Shown here piece by piece: positions 25,817 to 35,269 of a stretch of DNA of 64,000 bases. The notes under the pieces are model-generated. The model was given only the letters and a program-made list of their open reading frames with translations, did not search any database and was not told the origin of the DNA. The position numbers and the translations under genes are program-made. Position 1 is the first letter of the stretch. The number at the start of each line of letters is the position of its first letter. The DNA lies in contig NZ_CP035280.1 in the NCBI RefSeq assembly GCF_004103695.1, positions 1,426,001 to 1,490,000 on the forward strand. The letters are read 5' to 3'. Source of the stretch: Clostridium sp. JN-9. GTDB taxonomy: Bacteria > Bacillota > Clostridia > Clostridiales > Clostridiaceae.

Positions 25817-27214
25817 GTGGAACCTTTAAGCTTAGATGAAGTGGTTTCTTCTGTTCATGGAGAAATTGTAATAAAAGGTAATGGCGAAAAATTTACAGAA
25901 ATAAATACAGATACCAGAAAAATTAATCCAGGGAGTTTATTTATAGCATTAAAGGGTGAAAATTTCAATGGAAATAATTTTGTGGCAGCAGCAAGCAGCA
26001 AGGGAGCTGTTATATGCATAGTAGATGAAATAAATTTTAATAAAGGTGATTTAAATTGTAACACAACGGTTATACTTGTTAATAACACCAGGAAAGCTTT
26101 ACTGGACTTAGCTAAATATTACAGAAGCAAACTTGATATTAAAGTAATTGGAATCACAGGTTCCACTGGAAAAACTTCTACAAAGGATTTAACCTGTGCA
26201 GTTCTTAGTGAAAAATACAAAGTTTTTAAGACTCAGGGTAATTTTAATAATGAAATAGGACTGCCTTTAATGATTTTTAAATTAGATAATTCATATGATG
26301 CAGCCATTCTGGAAATGGGTATGAGTAATTTTAATGAGATTCATAATATGGCTGAAGCAGCCAGGCCTGATATAGCTATTATTACAAATATAGGTATATC
26401 TCACATAGAAAATCTTAAAACAAGGCAGGGCATTTTAAATGCCAAGCTTGAAATCACTGACTTTTTCAATAATGATAACACATTAATTGTTAACAGTGAT
26501 AATGATATGCTTTATAATGTGGAAAAATCACTGAAAAATAATAAAATAAAAGTTATAAAAACTGGTATATCAACTGGAGATTTTAAAGCTAAGGATATTG
26601 TACTTGGTGAAAATTCAATTTCTTTTAAAGTATATTCTGATGAAATATTTAAAGGACAGTTTAATGTACCTGTGCCAGGCAGACATAATGTTTTGAATTC
26701 ACTTCTGGCAATTGCCTGCGGTGATTTGATGAATATGACCTTTCAGGAAATGGCAAAGGGAATTCAAAGTATCCAGGTTACTTCCATGAGGTTAGACATT
26801 ATTAAAAACGGTACAATAACAATTATAAATGATACATATAATGCCAGTCCTGATTCTGTAAAAGCTGCAGTGGATGTATTAAAAAATATGCAGACTGGAA
26901 GGAAAGTAGCAATTTTAGGCACCATGAGGGAATTAGGTAATGAAGCCTATAATGCTCACATGGATTGTGGAAGATATGCTGCAGAAAATGGAGTTGATTT
27001 ACTAATTGCCATTGGAGAATTTAGTGAAGCATACAACAAAGGATTTAATTCCATTATAAACACTAATGGAGAATTTAAAGAATTTAATGATTTTAATGAT
27101 ACCATAGAATACTTAAGATCATATTTGAAGAAAGAAGACTGCGTATTAGTTAAAGCTTCAAGGGCAATGAAGTTTGAGCAGATAGTAGATAAACTAAAGC
27201 ACGTTACATTATAG
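25817..27214 (+). CDS. murF: UDP-MurNAc-pentapeptide synthetase MurF
   Basis: 465 residues from GTG 25817, eight bases after GAGGAG; an earlier GTG at 25808 overlaps that site. ATP loop GITGSTGKTSTKD (about 108-120), then NFNNEIGLPL and NDTYNASPDS motifs. It adds D-Ala-D-Ala to the UDP-MurNAc peptide. Confidence 0.96.
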   Translation: MEPLSLDEVVSSVHGEIVIKGNGEKFTEINTDTRKINPGSLFIALKGENFNGNNFVAAASSKGAVICIVDEINFNKGDLNCNTTVILVNNTRKALLDLAKYYRSKLDIKVIGITGSTGKTSTKDLTCAVLSEKYKVFKTQGNFNNEIGLPLMIFKLDNSYDAAILEMGMSNFNEIHNMAEAARPDIAIITNIGISHIENLKTRQGILNAKLEITDFFNNDNTLIVNSDNDMLYNVEKSLKNNKIKVIKTGISTGDFKAKDIVLGENSISFKVYSDEIFKGQFNVPVPGRHNVLNSLLAIACGDLMNMTFQEMAKGIQSIQVTSMRLDIIKNGTITIINDTYNASPDSVKAAVDVLKNMQTGRKVAILGTMRELGNEAYNAHMDCGRYAAENGVDLLIAIGEFSEAYNKGFNSIINTNGEFKEFNDFNDTIEYLRSYLKKEDCVLVKASRAMKFEQIVDKLKHVTL

Positions 27215-27243
27215 GGAGGGGGATTCACTTTATTTAAGTGATG
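27214..27243 (+). promoter_or_regulatory. mraY translation start: ribosome site and start separated by a small hairpin
   Basis: GGGAGGGGG (27214-27222) is about 18 bases from ATG 27241, too far by usual rules. Between them lies CACTT-TATTT-AAGTG (27226-27240), which can fold and bring the two close. An in-frame GTG at 27238 lies inside the stem. Confidence 0.5.
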
Positions 27244-28203
27244 AATTATATGATAAAGATAGTATATTCAATACTCGTAGCATTTTTTATATCAATATTG
27301 CAGGGGCCTATAATTATACCAATTCTGCATAAATTAAAATTCGGACAAAATATAAGAGAAGAAGGGCCTGAAAGCCATAGAAAGAAAACCGGAACTCCCA
27401 CCATGGGGGGGATAATATTTATATTATCTACAATTATTACAATTCTTCTCGTAGTACGAAAAGCTAATGATGAAGCAATGGTTGCATTATATGCACTTAT
27501 AGCATTTGGATTCATTGGATTTTTAGATGATTTTTTAAAAATATTACATAAGAAGAATCTTGGACTTAGAGCTTATCAGAAATTAATATTATTAACTATA
27601 GTGAGCTGTATATTTGCATATTATGCAGCAACAAATGCAAATATAGGTACTTCAATAATAATTCCTTTTTTAAGAAAATCAGTTAATTTAGGCTGGTTTT
27701 ATGTACCATTCATTGTATTTTACTTAGTTGCTGTTACTAATGCTGTAAATCTTACTGATGGCCTGGATGGATTAGCATCATCTGTAACCATTATAGTTAT
27801 TACTTTCTTTGCCATGGTAAGCTTTGGAACAGGACATACTACACTTGCTATATTTTGTGCCATACTGGCAGGTGCCCTTCTTGGATTTTTAAGGTATAAT
27901 GCATTTCCTGCACAAATATTTATGGGAGATACTGGTTCACTTGCCTTAGGAGGAGCAGTTGCTGTAGTTGCATTGATTTTAAAGCTTCCACTTATGATAT
28001 TAATAGTTGGAGGAATATATGTAATTGAAGCAGCATCTGTAGTAATTCAGGTAACTTCTTTCAAACTTACAGGTAAAAGGGTATTTAAAATGAGCCCTAT
28101 ACATCATCATTTTGAATTAAGCGGCTGGCATGAAACAAAAGTTGTATCTGTTTTTGCTATTACAACAATTATATTATGTCTTATAGGTTTTCTGGCTTTA
28201 TAA
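27241..28203 (+). CDS. mraY: Phospho-MurNAc-pentapeptide transferase MraY
   Basis: About 320 residues, ten membrane helices. Catalytic aspartates lie in [10 protein letters not shown] (about 90-99), [13 protein letters not shown] (about 170-182) and [12 protein letters not shown] (about 229-240), and the [14 protein letters not shown] loop is near 280. It makes lipid I on the inner face of the membrane. Confidence 0.96.
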   Translation: MNYMIKIVYSILVAFFISILQGPIIIPILHKLKFGQNIREEGPESHRKKTGTPTMGGIIFILSTIITILLVVRKANDEAMVALYALIAFGFIGFLDDFLKILHKKNLGLRAYQKLILLTIVSCIFAYYAATNANIGTSIIIPFLRKSVNLGWFYVPFIVFYLVAVTNAVNLTDGLDGLASSVTIIVITFFAMVSFGTGHTTLAIFCAILAGALLGFLRYNAFPAQIFMGDTGSLALGGAVAVVALILKLPLMILIVGGIYVIEAASVVIQVTSFKLTGKRVFKMSPIHHHFELSGWHETKVVSVFAITTIILCLIGFLAL

Positions 28204-28250
28204 AATCATGTTTATAAATTTTCTATAGTAATTATTATGGAGGATGATTT

Positions 28251-29369
28251 ATGAAAAAATCCGACTTGAAAATTGGACCAATAGATTTTTTCCTTTTTTC
28301 AGTTATTATGCTTTTAGTTGCAATAGGAGTGATTATGGTTTACAGCGCAAGCTCCTATAGTGCCTTTTTTAATCCAAATTATAAAGATAGCATGTACTTT
28401 TTTAAGAAACAGGCACTTTGGGCATTTATAGGTATAGTGGCCATGTTTTTTACAATAAAAATTGATTATCATAAATATAAAAAGTACACTGGGATCATAA
28501 TGATTGGAACAGTGGCACTTCTTTTTGCTGTATTTGCTTTCCCGGCAATTAATGGTGCTAAAAGGTGGATTCAGCTGGGTCCTGCAACATTTCAGCCTTC
28601 AGAGATTGCAAAATATGTAGTTGTGTTATATATGGCAAAAAGTATTGAAGCAAAAGGTGAAAAAATAAAAAGCTTTCTTAATGGGATATTACCTTATTTA
28701 ATCATTTCCGGATTTTTTGCTGGAATTGTATATAAAGAGAAAAATTTAAGTATTGCCTCTGTAATTATGATAGTTACATTAATCATATTATATATAGCTG
28801 GAGCAAAAAGATCTCATCTTATAGGGATATTTTCACTGGTAGTGGCTGCAGGCGCAGCAGGAATATATTTTGAACCATTTAGAATGAAGAGATTTTTAAG
28901 CTTTCTGGACCCATGGAAGGACCCTAAAGATACCGGATATCAGTTAATTCAATCATTGCTTGCTCTTGGATCAGGTGGCATATGGGGAGTAGGATTAGGA
29001 CGGTCAAGACAAAAGTGTTATTATATACCTGAACCTCATAATGATTTTATATTTGCAGTAATTGGTGAAGAACTTGGTCTTATTGGCTGCACTTTTATAA
29101 TTATTTTATTTATCATATTTATATGGAGAGGTATTGTAATAGCAGTAAATGCTAAGGACACTTATGGAACAATACTGGCAGCAGGCATTACCAGTGTTAT
29201 TGCAGTACAGGCAATTATTAATATTGCAGTTGTAACAGGTTCCATGCCGGTAACAGGAGTACCTCTGCCATTTATCAGCTATGGAGGATCATCGCTGTTA
29301 TTTAATTTAGTAGCTATGGGAGTGCTGCTTAATATATCACGGCAGGGTGGAAAAAAATTTGACATTTAA
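28251..29369 (+). CDS. spoVE: SEDS-family glycan polymerase FtsW/SpoVE
   Basis: 372 residues with ten membrane helices. NGAKRWIQLGPATFQPSEIAKYV (about 101-123), the GVGLGRSRQKCYYIPEPHNDFIFAVIGEELG region (about 245-275) and TGVPLPFISYGGSS near the end are SEDS signatures. It polymerises lipid II together with a class B PBP such as the SpoVD above. Either ftsW or spoVE would be acceptable as a name. Confidence 0.93.
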   Translation: MKKSDLKIGPIDFFLFSVIMLLVAIGVIMVYSASSYSAFFNPNYKDSMYFFKKQALWAFIGIVAMFFTIKIDYHKYKKYTGIIMIGTVALLFAVFAFPAINGAKRWIQLGPATFQPSEIAKYVVVLYMAKSIEAKGEKIKSFLNGILPYLIISGFFAGIVYKEKNLSIASVIMIVTLIILYIAGAKRSHLIGIFSLVVAAGAAGIYFEPFRMKRFLSFLDPWKDPKDTGYQLIQSLLALGSGGIWGVGLGRSRQKCYYIPEPHNDFIFAVIGEELGLIGCTFIIILFIIFIWRGIVIAVNAKDTYGTILAAGITSVIAVQAIINIAVVTGSMPVTGVPLPFISYGGSSLLFNLVAMGVLLNISRQGGKKFDI

Positions 29370-29387
29370 TAAATTAAACATATTATT

Positions 29388-29416
29388 TAGCATTGCTTTC
29401 AGCAATGCTATTTTTG
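29388..29416 (+). terminator. Terminator after spoVE/ftsW
   Basis: TAGCATTGCT-TTC-AGCAATGCTA, a perfect 10-bp stem, then TTTTTG. It ends the upstream half of the dcw cluster just before the inserted IS. Confidence 0.85.
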
Positions 29417-29438
29417 TTAAAAAAATATTTATTTAATA

Positions 29439-30985
29439 ACTTCAATTCGTAATTTGGGCGTAGCCCTCCAACCCTGCTATACTAAAGCCAAGGTTGGATC
29501 AAGAAGTTTCCTTACCTCTGCGGAGCAGCCAGCATACAATTGAATAAATTCAATAAAGGAAAATACGCCAAAATATTGACCAGAATATATTATAACTGAC
29601 TTTTGCTTATCTTCTTTATAATTCTTAATAATTACAGGGAGGGACTTGCCTGAATACTTATTTCCCTCCTCCATGTTTTTGAATAGTTGAAAATACATGT
29701 AGCCAATGAGTGTCATAACTATATGAAAAGTTATAAAATTATATTTTGTACTCTTAAAATCTTCTAATTTCCAAAAGTCTTTTATTTGTCTATAGTCTTC
29801 TTCAATTTCTGGTCTTAGTTCATAAGTATTTATTATTTGTTTTGCAGTTTTATTTGTGTCTGTGGTTAAAAATACATAGTATTCATTATCTTTTTTATCA
29901 TGAACGACACAGGCGCACAAGTCAACATCTTTATCCGGTGTATTACTTTGCCACATCATACCTAGATCCTTAACCAGGTGTATTTCTTGAGTTTTCCTTT
30001 TCCTGTTAGGGTGTTTTTGCCACTTGTCTTCGGAGATTGCTATTTTTACAGCTTCTTGGTATATTGTCATGTTCTTTTTTGCAGGTACATATGTATCCAC
30101 TTGCTTTTCAACCTTCAAAAAATTAATAACATCACGAGAAATAAATCCCCTGTCATTTATGAGAATATCTCCACCTTTTAAACATTTACTTTTTAAAATC
30201 ATATTTCTACAAAGTTCTAAATCATGAGGCTTTATAGAATCAAAAACTATCTCTTCTATAATTCCCGAATCATCCATAAGACCTCTTAATGTTCCCATTT
30301 TATAACCACGAATCACTTTTCCATCATCTTTTATAGTTTCAGAATTTTCATAATTTACATTATCTAAATTCACATGTATTTTAGTGCAATCAAGAATATG
30401 TATAGATGGAGCTATGTTAAGAGATGGCATAACTACATTTTGGACATAATTGTTATAAGACTCTATAAATTCCTCAGCATCATATTTTTGAATTAAATTT
30501 CTCATAACGCCTTCGGCGAATAACCCTTCTTCAAGGTTTTTATTGGTATCCCACATATTCCATCCTAGTTCAGATAATAACTCACCATCAGTCACAGCAA
30601 AGGCGACATCTGTCAGGCTGGTTTTAAGTTTCATCTTTGCTGTAATTGCTAACGCAATAAGTATATGAAATGGAATATGCTTATTTTGTTTTCTTTTATC
30701 TTTAAAACTTTCAGCCAATTTATCTATAAGTCCTATATTTTTCATTTTTAATACTATTGTATCTATAAGATTAGGGAAACTTACGTCAGCAGCATCAATC
30801 CTACCTTCTTTTATAGCTTCCAACACCTTATCTTTATCGTTTTTGCTTAATTGTAACATACAAACTATCTCCTTTTAATTATCATTAGTCTATATATATA
30901 ATTCTATAAAAGATCTTAAAATCATTTTTAAAAGCTAAATATTATAGTACTTATTTTTAGAAATTTTCATATTACTTATTGAAGT
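29439..30985 (-). mobile_element. IS4-like insertion sequence in the dcw cluster
   Basis: 1547 bp. Imperfect ends: ACTTCAATTCGTAATTTG (29439 on) against the complement of the right end, ACTTCAATAAGTAATATG (ending 30985), about 15 of 18 matching. The flanking bases TTAATA (29433-29438 and 30986-30991) are a possible 6-bp target duplication, though A/T-rich chance matches are possible. It holds one minus-strand transposase gene. Confidence 0.7.
29477..30859 (-). CDS. DDE transposase (IS4-superfamily-like)
   Basis: 460 residues, apparently complete. Likely catalytic residues are Asp in HILDCTKIHVNLD (about 157), Asp in ILINDRGFISRD (about 237) and Glu in ELRPEIEEDYRQIKDFWKLEDF (about 362-375). 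It is unrelated in sequence to the IS1634-type enzyme near 2 kb. The exact IS family is not certain. It faces against the dcw genes. Confidence 0.85.
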   Translation of the reverse strand: MLQLSKNDKDKVLEAIKEGRIDAADVSFPNLIDTIVLKMKNIGLIDKLAESFKDKRKQNKHIPFHILIALAITAKMKLKTSLTDVAFAVTDGELLSELGWNMWDTNKNLEEGLFAEGVMRNLIQKYDAEEFIESYNNYVQNVVMPSLNIAPSIHILDCTKIHVNLDNVNYENSETIKDDGKVIRGYKMGTLRGLMDDSGIIEEIVFDSIKPHDLELCRNMILKSKCLKGGDILINDRGFISRDVINFLKVEKQVDTYVPAKKNMTIYQEAVKIAISEDKWQKHPNRKRKTQEIHLVKDLGMMWQSNTPDKDVDLCACVVHDKKDNEYYVFLTTDTNKTAKQIINTYELRPEIEEDYRQIKDFWKLEDFKSTKYNFITFHIVMTLIGYMYFQLFKNMEEGNKYSGKSLPVIIKNYKEDKQKSVIIYSGQYFGVFSFIEFIQLYAGCSAEVRKLLDPTLALV

Positions 30986-31067
30986 TTAATAAAAATTTTA
31001 ATGAAATTAATTAAGTTAAGTGCTATGATGTTAATAGGAATCTTATATATTTTTAGGTAGGTTAAAC

Positions 31068-31841
31068 ATGAATGTAATTATGGATAAATCAAAAAATGAA
31101 CTAATTATTAAAAGACGAAGGAAAAAAAGAATTAAAAATTCTATACTATTATTGTTATTATTGATAAGTATTTTAGTAACCTTGTGTTTAAAGCTTGATT
31201 ACTTTAATATTAATAACATTGAAGTTTCTGGGAACAGAAATATCCCTAAAAATGAAATTATCAAACTTTCTTCAATTGAAAATGGAAATAATATTTTTTA
31301 TACAAATTTGAAGAAGGCTCGTACAAATATTAAAAGCAATCCATATATACAAAGTGTAGACATAAAAAGAAAACTCCCATCTACGCTGCAGATTAATGTA
31401 GTGGAAAGAGATGCGTATTTTTATGGCATGGATCCAGGCGGAAGATATGTAGTAGTTGATAATGAAGGTGTAGTACTGGAAATCAGAAAAGAAATAAATA
31501 ATATGAAGCTTCTTAAAATACAAGGATTTGATTTTTCCAAGGCTAAAGTTTCTAAAACACTTCCTGTGGATGATGAGAGGAAGATAAAACTTTTAGGTAC
31601 ATTTGCCAGCTTATTAAAAGCTGATAAGAGTGGATTAACCTTAAGTATAATAGATATTAGTAATTTATTGGATATAAAGATGTATTACGGAAATATATGT
31701 GTAAAGTTAGGAAACAGTGAAGATATAGAAAATAAAGTTAATAAGGCTGTTAATATTATTATAGACAATAAACTTAAAGATAGTAAAGGGTATATAGATG
31801 TAAGCTACCAAGGAAACCCTGTATTCTATATTGAAAAATAG
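31068..31841 (+). CDS. ftsQ: Cell-division protein FtsQ/DivIB
   Basis: 257 residues: a basic N-terminus (KRRRKKRIKN), a membrane helix (about 27-45), then a POTRA domain beginning FNINNIEVSGNRNIPKNEIIKLS (about 50-72) and the beta domain. It links early and late division proteins. TAGGTAGG lies eight bases before the ATG. The IS now separates it from ftsW, so it needs its own promoter in 30986-31060. Confidence 0.92.
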   Translation: MNVIMDKSKNELIIKRRRKKRIKNSILLLLLLISILVTLCLKLDYFNINNIEVSGNRNIPKNEIIKLSSIENGNNIFYTNLKKARTNIKSNPYIQSVDIKRKLPSTLQINVVERDAYFYGMDPGGRYVVVDNEGVVLEIRKEINNMKLLKIQGFDFSKAKVSKTLPVDDERKIKLLGTFASLLKADKSGLTLSIIDISNLLDIKMYYGNICVKLGNSEDIENKVNKAVNIIIDNKLKDSKGYIDVSYQGNPVFYIEK

Positions 31842-31853
31842 GAGGAAGAAGTT

Positions 31854-32561
31854 ATGCGTAAATCAAGCCAGCACCTTAGTGTGGCCTTAGTATGTGGAAT
31901 TTTAGGGTTTATGTTAACATATCAATTTAAAATATTATTAAAGCAGGATAAAATAGCTGCCAACCCAAATAACAGTACTGATATTACTGTTGAAATAGAG
32001 CAGTATAAAAAAGAAAAAGATCAGCTGCAGACAAAGGTCAATGATTTGCAGACAAAATTAAATAACTATGAAAGTGCAGCAGCTGGTTCCAGTGAAACAT
32101 CAAAAAACTTACTTAAAGAATTAGATGAAAGCAGATTATTAACTGGTGCCGTTGATGTGCAGGGACAGGGAGTAATAATATATCTCACACCCAATAACAC
32201 ATTATTTGGTACAAATAATAATGACAGACTTGGAGCACAGGATCTGGTTTACTTAGTAAATGAATTAAAATTTGCAGGTGCTGAGGCAATTTCAATAAAT
32301 GATATTAGAATTGTAAATAGTACAGGTATAAGAGATGCAGGAAATTATATTTTAGCTAATGATGAAAGAATATCGCCATCAAGCCGTATTACCATAAAGG
32401 CCATTGGCAATCAAAAACTTTTATATAGTGCATTGGATTTTCAGGAGGTTTTTAAGGATATCAAATTGTTATGCGATGTTAAATACGAAAAGTCAGATTC
32501 TATTAAGATTCTAAAATATAATAAAACATATAAATTTGAATATGCCAAACCTGTGCAATAA
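31854..32561 (+). CDS. DUF881-family protein (YlxW/YlxX type), copy 1
   Basis: 235 residues: one N-terminal membrane helix, a coiled coil (about 42-85), then the DUF881 domain with GQGVIIYLTPNN and ELKFAGAEAISINDIRI. These proteins are usual beside ftsQ and sbp in Firmicutes; their task in division is not settled. Confidence 0.9.
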   Translation: MRKSSQHLSVALVCGILGFMLTYQFKILLKQDKIAANPNNSTDITVEIEQYKKEKDQLQTKVNDLQTKLNNYESAAAGSSETSKNLLKELDESRLLTGAVDVQGQGVIIYLTPNNTLFGTNNNDRLGAQDLVYLVNELKFAGAEAISINDIRIVNSTGIRDAGNYILANDERISPSSRITIKAIGNQKLLYSALDFQEVFKDIKLLCDVKYEKSDSIKILKYNKTYKFEYAKPVQ

Positions 32562-32588
32562 TTTTTTGTTTTATAAGGAGGATACATA

Positions 32589-32936
32589 ATGGTAGCTTTT
32601 ATAGGGTTAATAATTGGAATTATAGTTGGTGCCGTATGGCAGATTAATATACCGGATAAATTTTCACCTTATATGTCAGTGGCTATCCTGGCTTGCTTAG
32701 ATTCAGTTTTTGGAGCATTTAGGGCTAATTTGTCAAAGAATTTCCAGGCGGATATTTTTATTTCCGGCTTTTTCGGTAATGCAGTACTGGCTGCAGCTTT
32801 GGCATATTTAGGAGATAAGCTTGGAGTGCCGATTTATCTTGCAGCAGTAATAGTTTTTGGAGGAAGGATTTTTAATAATTTTGCCATTATAAGAAGGCTA
32901 TTAATTGAAAAGGCTAAGTCACATGAGGTGAAATAA
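32589..32936 (+). CDS. sbp: Small basic protein Sbp (DUF1290)
   Basis: 115 residues, three to four membrane helices: FIGLIIGIIVGAVWQINIP, MSVAILACLDSVFGAFRANL and VIVFGGRIFNNFAIIRRLLIE are typical of DUF1290. It lies between two DUF881 genes as in other Firmicutes, and abuts the next gene directly (TAA then ATG). Confidence 0.92.
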   Translation: MVAFIGLIIGIIVGAVWQINIPDKFSPYMSVAILACLDSVFGAFRANLSKNFQADIFISGFFGNAVLAAALAYLGDKLGVPIYLAAVIVFGGRIFNNFAIIRRLLIEKAKSHEVK

Positions 32937-33647
32937 ATGAGAAATAATGAGGCAACAGTTTTCGTTTTTGCAGCATCTATTATAATAGGCATTCTTATTG
33001 CTATGAATATAAACTTTACAAGAAACCCCACTATGTCTTTTTTAACTGCAAAACAGTATTCTGATGCTTATAATGAAAAAAATAGATTAGTTAAGGATAT
33101 AGACGATTTAAGAGATAAATATTATGAATATGACACAAAAATAAATGAGATTGAATATGGATCACAAAAGAATCAGGTAACGGAAGAAATAAAAACTGAA
33201 CTTGCTACCAATAAAATTGTTATGGGCACATCAGATGTACAGGGTCCTGGAATTCAGATTACATTAAATGATGCTTCTTCAGAGTTTATGACAGATGAAT
33301 TTTCATATCAGATAAGGGTTATTCATGATGTTGATATGCTGAATGTTATCAATGATTTGAGAAGTGCCGGTGCTGAAGCTATTTCACTTAATGGTCAGAG
33401 AATAATAGATAGATCTGAGATAACCTGTGATGGCCCTTTCCTTAGGGTTAATGGTGTAAAAATAGCAGCTCCCTTTTATGTTCTGGCTATTGGAGAAAAA
33501 GATGTACTTAAAAACTATATGATGCAGAGCGACAAATATATGGCTAAGCTGATAAATAGAAAAATAAGAGTAAATATAGTTCAGGAGAATTCAATTAAAA
33601 TTTCGGCTTATACTGGGCAGCTCACAGATGATTTTATTAAAAAATAA
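32937..33647 (+). CDS. DUF881-family protein (YlxW/YlxX type), copy 2
   Basis: 236 residues: an N-terminal helix (about 9-25), coiled coil (about 43-70), then DUF881 with VQGPGIQITLND and DLRSAGAEAISLNGQRI. Divergent paralog of 31854-32561. It ends at a terminator. Confidence 0.9.
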   Translation: MRNNEATVFVFAASIIIGILIAMNINFTRNPTMSFLTAKQYSDAYNEKNRLVKDIDDLRDKYYEYDTKINEIEYGSQKNQVTEEIKTELATNKIVMGTSDVQGPGIQITLNDASSEFMTDEFSYQIRVIHDVDMLNVINDLRSAGAEAISLNGQRIIDRSEITCDGPFLRVNGVKIAAPFYVLAIGEKDVLKNYMMQSDKYMAKLINRKIRVNIVQENSIKISAYTGQLTDDFIKK

Positions 33648-33680
33648 AAAATCTATCATTTATTTATGGTGGATTTTTAT
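33648..33680 (+). terminator. Terminator ending the ftsQ-DUF881 unit
   Basis: AAATCTATCAT (from 33649) pairs with ATGGTGGATTT (33666-33676), including G-U pairs, and a T-rich tail follows. Confidence 0.7.
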
Positions 33681-33850
33681 TTTTATAGTATATTACAATG
33701 ATGCGTTTATTAAATTTAATTAAAAAAAATATTAATTATGAAGGATTTTGCGTTTTTTTGAAGAATAATATAAAGTAATATAATGCAGGCAGCAATGGAA
33801 GAATTTTAAGAATTCTTGTGCATTATGTTCATTATCAGGGAGACGATATT

Positions 33851-34516
33851 ATGTCAATTGCTGAAAACATTAGTAATGTTTTAAAGTTTATTCCAAAGGA
33901 TGTAAAACTTATAGCTGTATCAAAAACAAAAACAGTGGAGGAAATGAAAGAGGCTTATGATGTTGGAATAAGAGATTTCGGAGAAAATAAAGTGCAGGAA
34001 ATACAAAATAAGTATTCTGATTTTCCAAGGGATGTGAGATGGCATCTTATAGGCCATTTACAAAGAAACAAGGTAAAGTATATTGTTGATAAGGTACATT
34101 TAATTCATTCACTGGACAGTATAGATCTGCTTAATGAAATAGAAAAACAGTATGGCAGGAAAAATGCTGAAGCACATGTACTAATAGAAATCAACATAGG
34201 AAAGGAAGAAAGCAAGACTGGAATATTTGTTGAACAGTTAGATAATCTAATAAATGCTGTAGAGAACTGCAATAATGTTAAAGTTCAAGGCTTAATGACT
34301 GTAATTCCAAAAGGAACACCTGAAGAAAATAGAAAATATTTTAAAGAAATGAAAACAATATTCGAAAACTTAAGTAATAAGCAATTTAAAAATATTAAAA
34401 TGAAGTATTTATCCATGGGAATGACAGCAGACTATAAAATTGCAATTGAGGAAGGCTCAAACATGGTTAGGATAGGAACGGGCATATTTGGCCCGAGAAA
34501 TTATAATAATAAATAG
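33851..34516 (+). CDS. yggS: PLP homeostasis protein YggS/YlmE
   Basis: 221 residues from ATG 33851, shortly after GGGAG. Fold of the alanine-racemase N-terminal barrel. The PLP lysine is in LIAVSKTKT (about 24-32); [18 protein letters not shown] and the [13 protein letters not shown] phosphate-binding stretch are present. It buffers pyridoxal phosphate in the cell. It heads the ylm group before sepF. Confidence 0.95.
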   Translation: MSIAENISNVLKFIPKDVKLIAVSKTKTVEEMKEAYDVGIRDFGENKVQEIQNKYSDFPRDVRWHLIGHLQRNKVKYIVDKVHLIHSLDSIDLLNEIEKQYGRKNAEAHVLIEINIGKEESKTGIFVEQLDNLINAVENCNNVKVQGLMTVIPKGTPEENRKYFKEMKTIFENLSNKQFKNIKMKYLSMGMTADYKIAIEEGSNMVRIGTGIFGPRNYNNK

Positions 34517-34529
34517 GAGGGTATATAAA

Positions 34530-34979
34530 ATGGCAGGAAAAGTAATGAATAAAATGATGGGATTTTTGGGACTGGACGAAGAAATTGACGATGAGGAAGA
34601 AGCATCTGAAAATGAAGAAGAATTTGCAGAGGATTCTGATATGGGGCCTGTAATTTCAAAGAGAGGAAATAAAGTAGTAAGCATTAATACTGCAGCATCT
34701 GCAAAGGTATTAATTGTAAAACCTTCAACTTATGAAGAAGCTGCAGAAATTTGTGATGAATTGAAGAATAGAAAAATAGTAGTTGTAAATACTACTAAAT
34801 TAGAAAACAAAATAGCTCAAAGACTGCTGGATTTTATAAGTGGAGCTTCTTATGCACTTGCAGGATCACTTGAAGAGGTAGAAAACGGCATATATGTACT
34901 TTCACCATCTAATATAGAAGTTTCAAATGAATTAAAAAATGAATTGAACACTAAAGGAATCTTTAATTGGACTAAATAA
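34530..34979 (+). CDS. sepF: Cell-division protein SepF
   Basis: 149 residues from ATG 34530 with AGGAGG upstream. An amphipathic, membrane-binding N-terminus ([15 protein letters not shown]), an acidic linker, then the core with [28 protein letters not shown] and [20 protein letters not shown]. SepF bends membranes and tethers FtsZ. Confidence 0.95.
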   Translation: MAGKVMNKMMGFLGLDEEIDDEEEASENEEEFAEDSDMGPVISKRGNKVVSINTAASAKVLIVKPSTYEEAAEICDELKNRKIVVVNTTKLENKIAQRLLDFISGASYALAGSLEEVENGIYVLSPSNIEVSNELKNELNTKGIFNWTK

Positions 34980-34993
34980 TCCCGGAGGTAATA

Positions 34994-35269
34994 ATGACAA
35001 ATACTATAGCTTATGCAGTGCATTTATTATTTAACTTTTTACAGTATGCAATTTTAATTGATGTTATCCTTTCATGGATAATGCCTGGAAAAGAAAATTC
35101 ATTCACTGCTATACTTCATATTTTTACAGAACCTTTTATGAGACCAGGAAGAATACTGCAGGAAAAGATAATGCCTGGACAAATGTTAGACTTTTCCCCT
35201 ATATTAGCTTTAGTTATTATATGGGTATTGCAGGTAATAGTTAATGCGCTGCTTGGAGCACTTTTATAA
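34994..35269 (+). CDS. YggT-family membrane protein (YlmG)
   Basis: 91 residues with two helices. ILIDVILSWIMPG and FTEPFMRPGRILQEKIMPG match the family. It overlaps the next start by one base (TAATG). Its function in division is unclear. Confidence 0.9.
   Translation: MTNTIAYAVHLLFNFLQYAILIDVILSWIMPGKENSFTAILHIFTEPFMRPGRILQEKIMPGQMLDFSPILALVIIWVLQVIVNALLGALL

Noticed and set aside
29439-30985. Long target duplication for the second IS, like the first
   Set aside because: No long direct repeat was seen at its flanks; only a possible 6-bp TTAATA.
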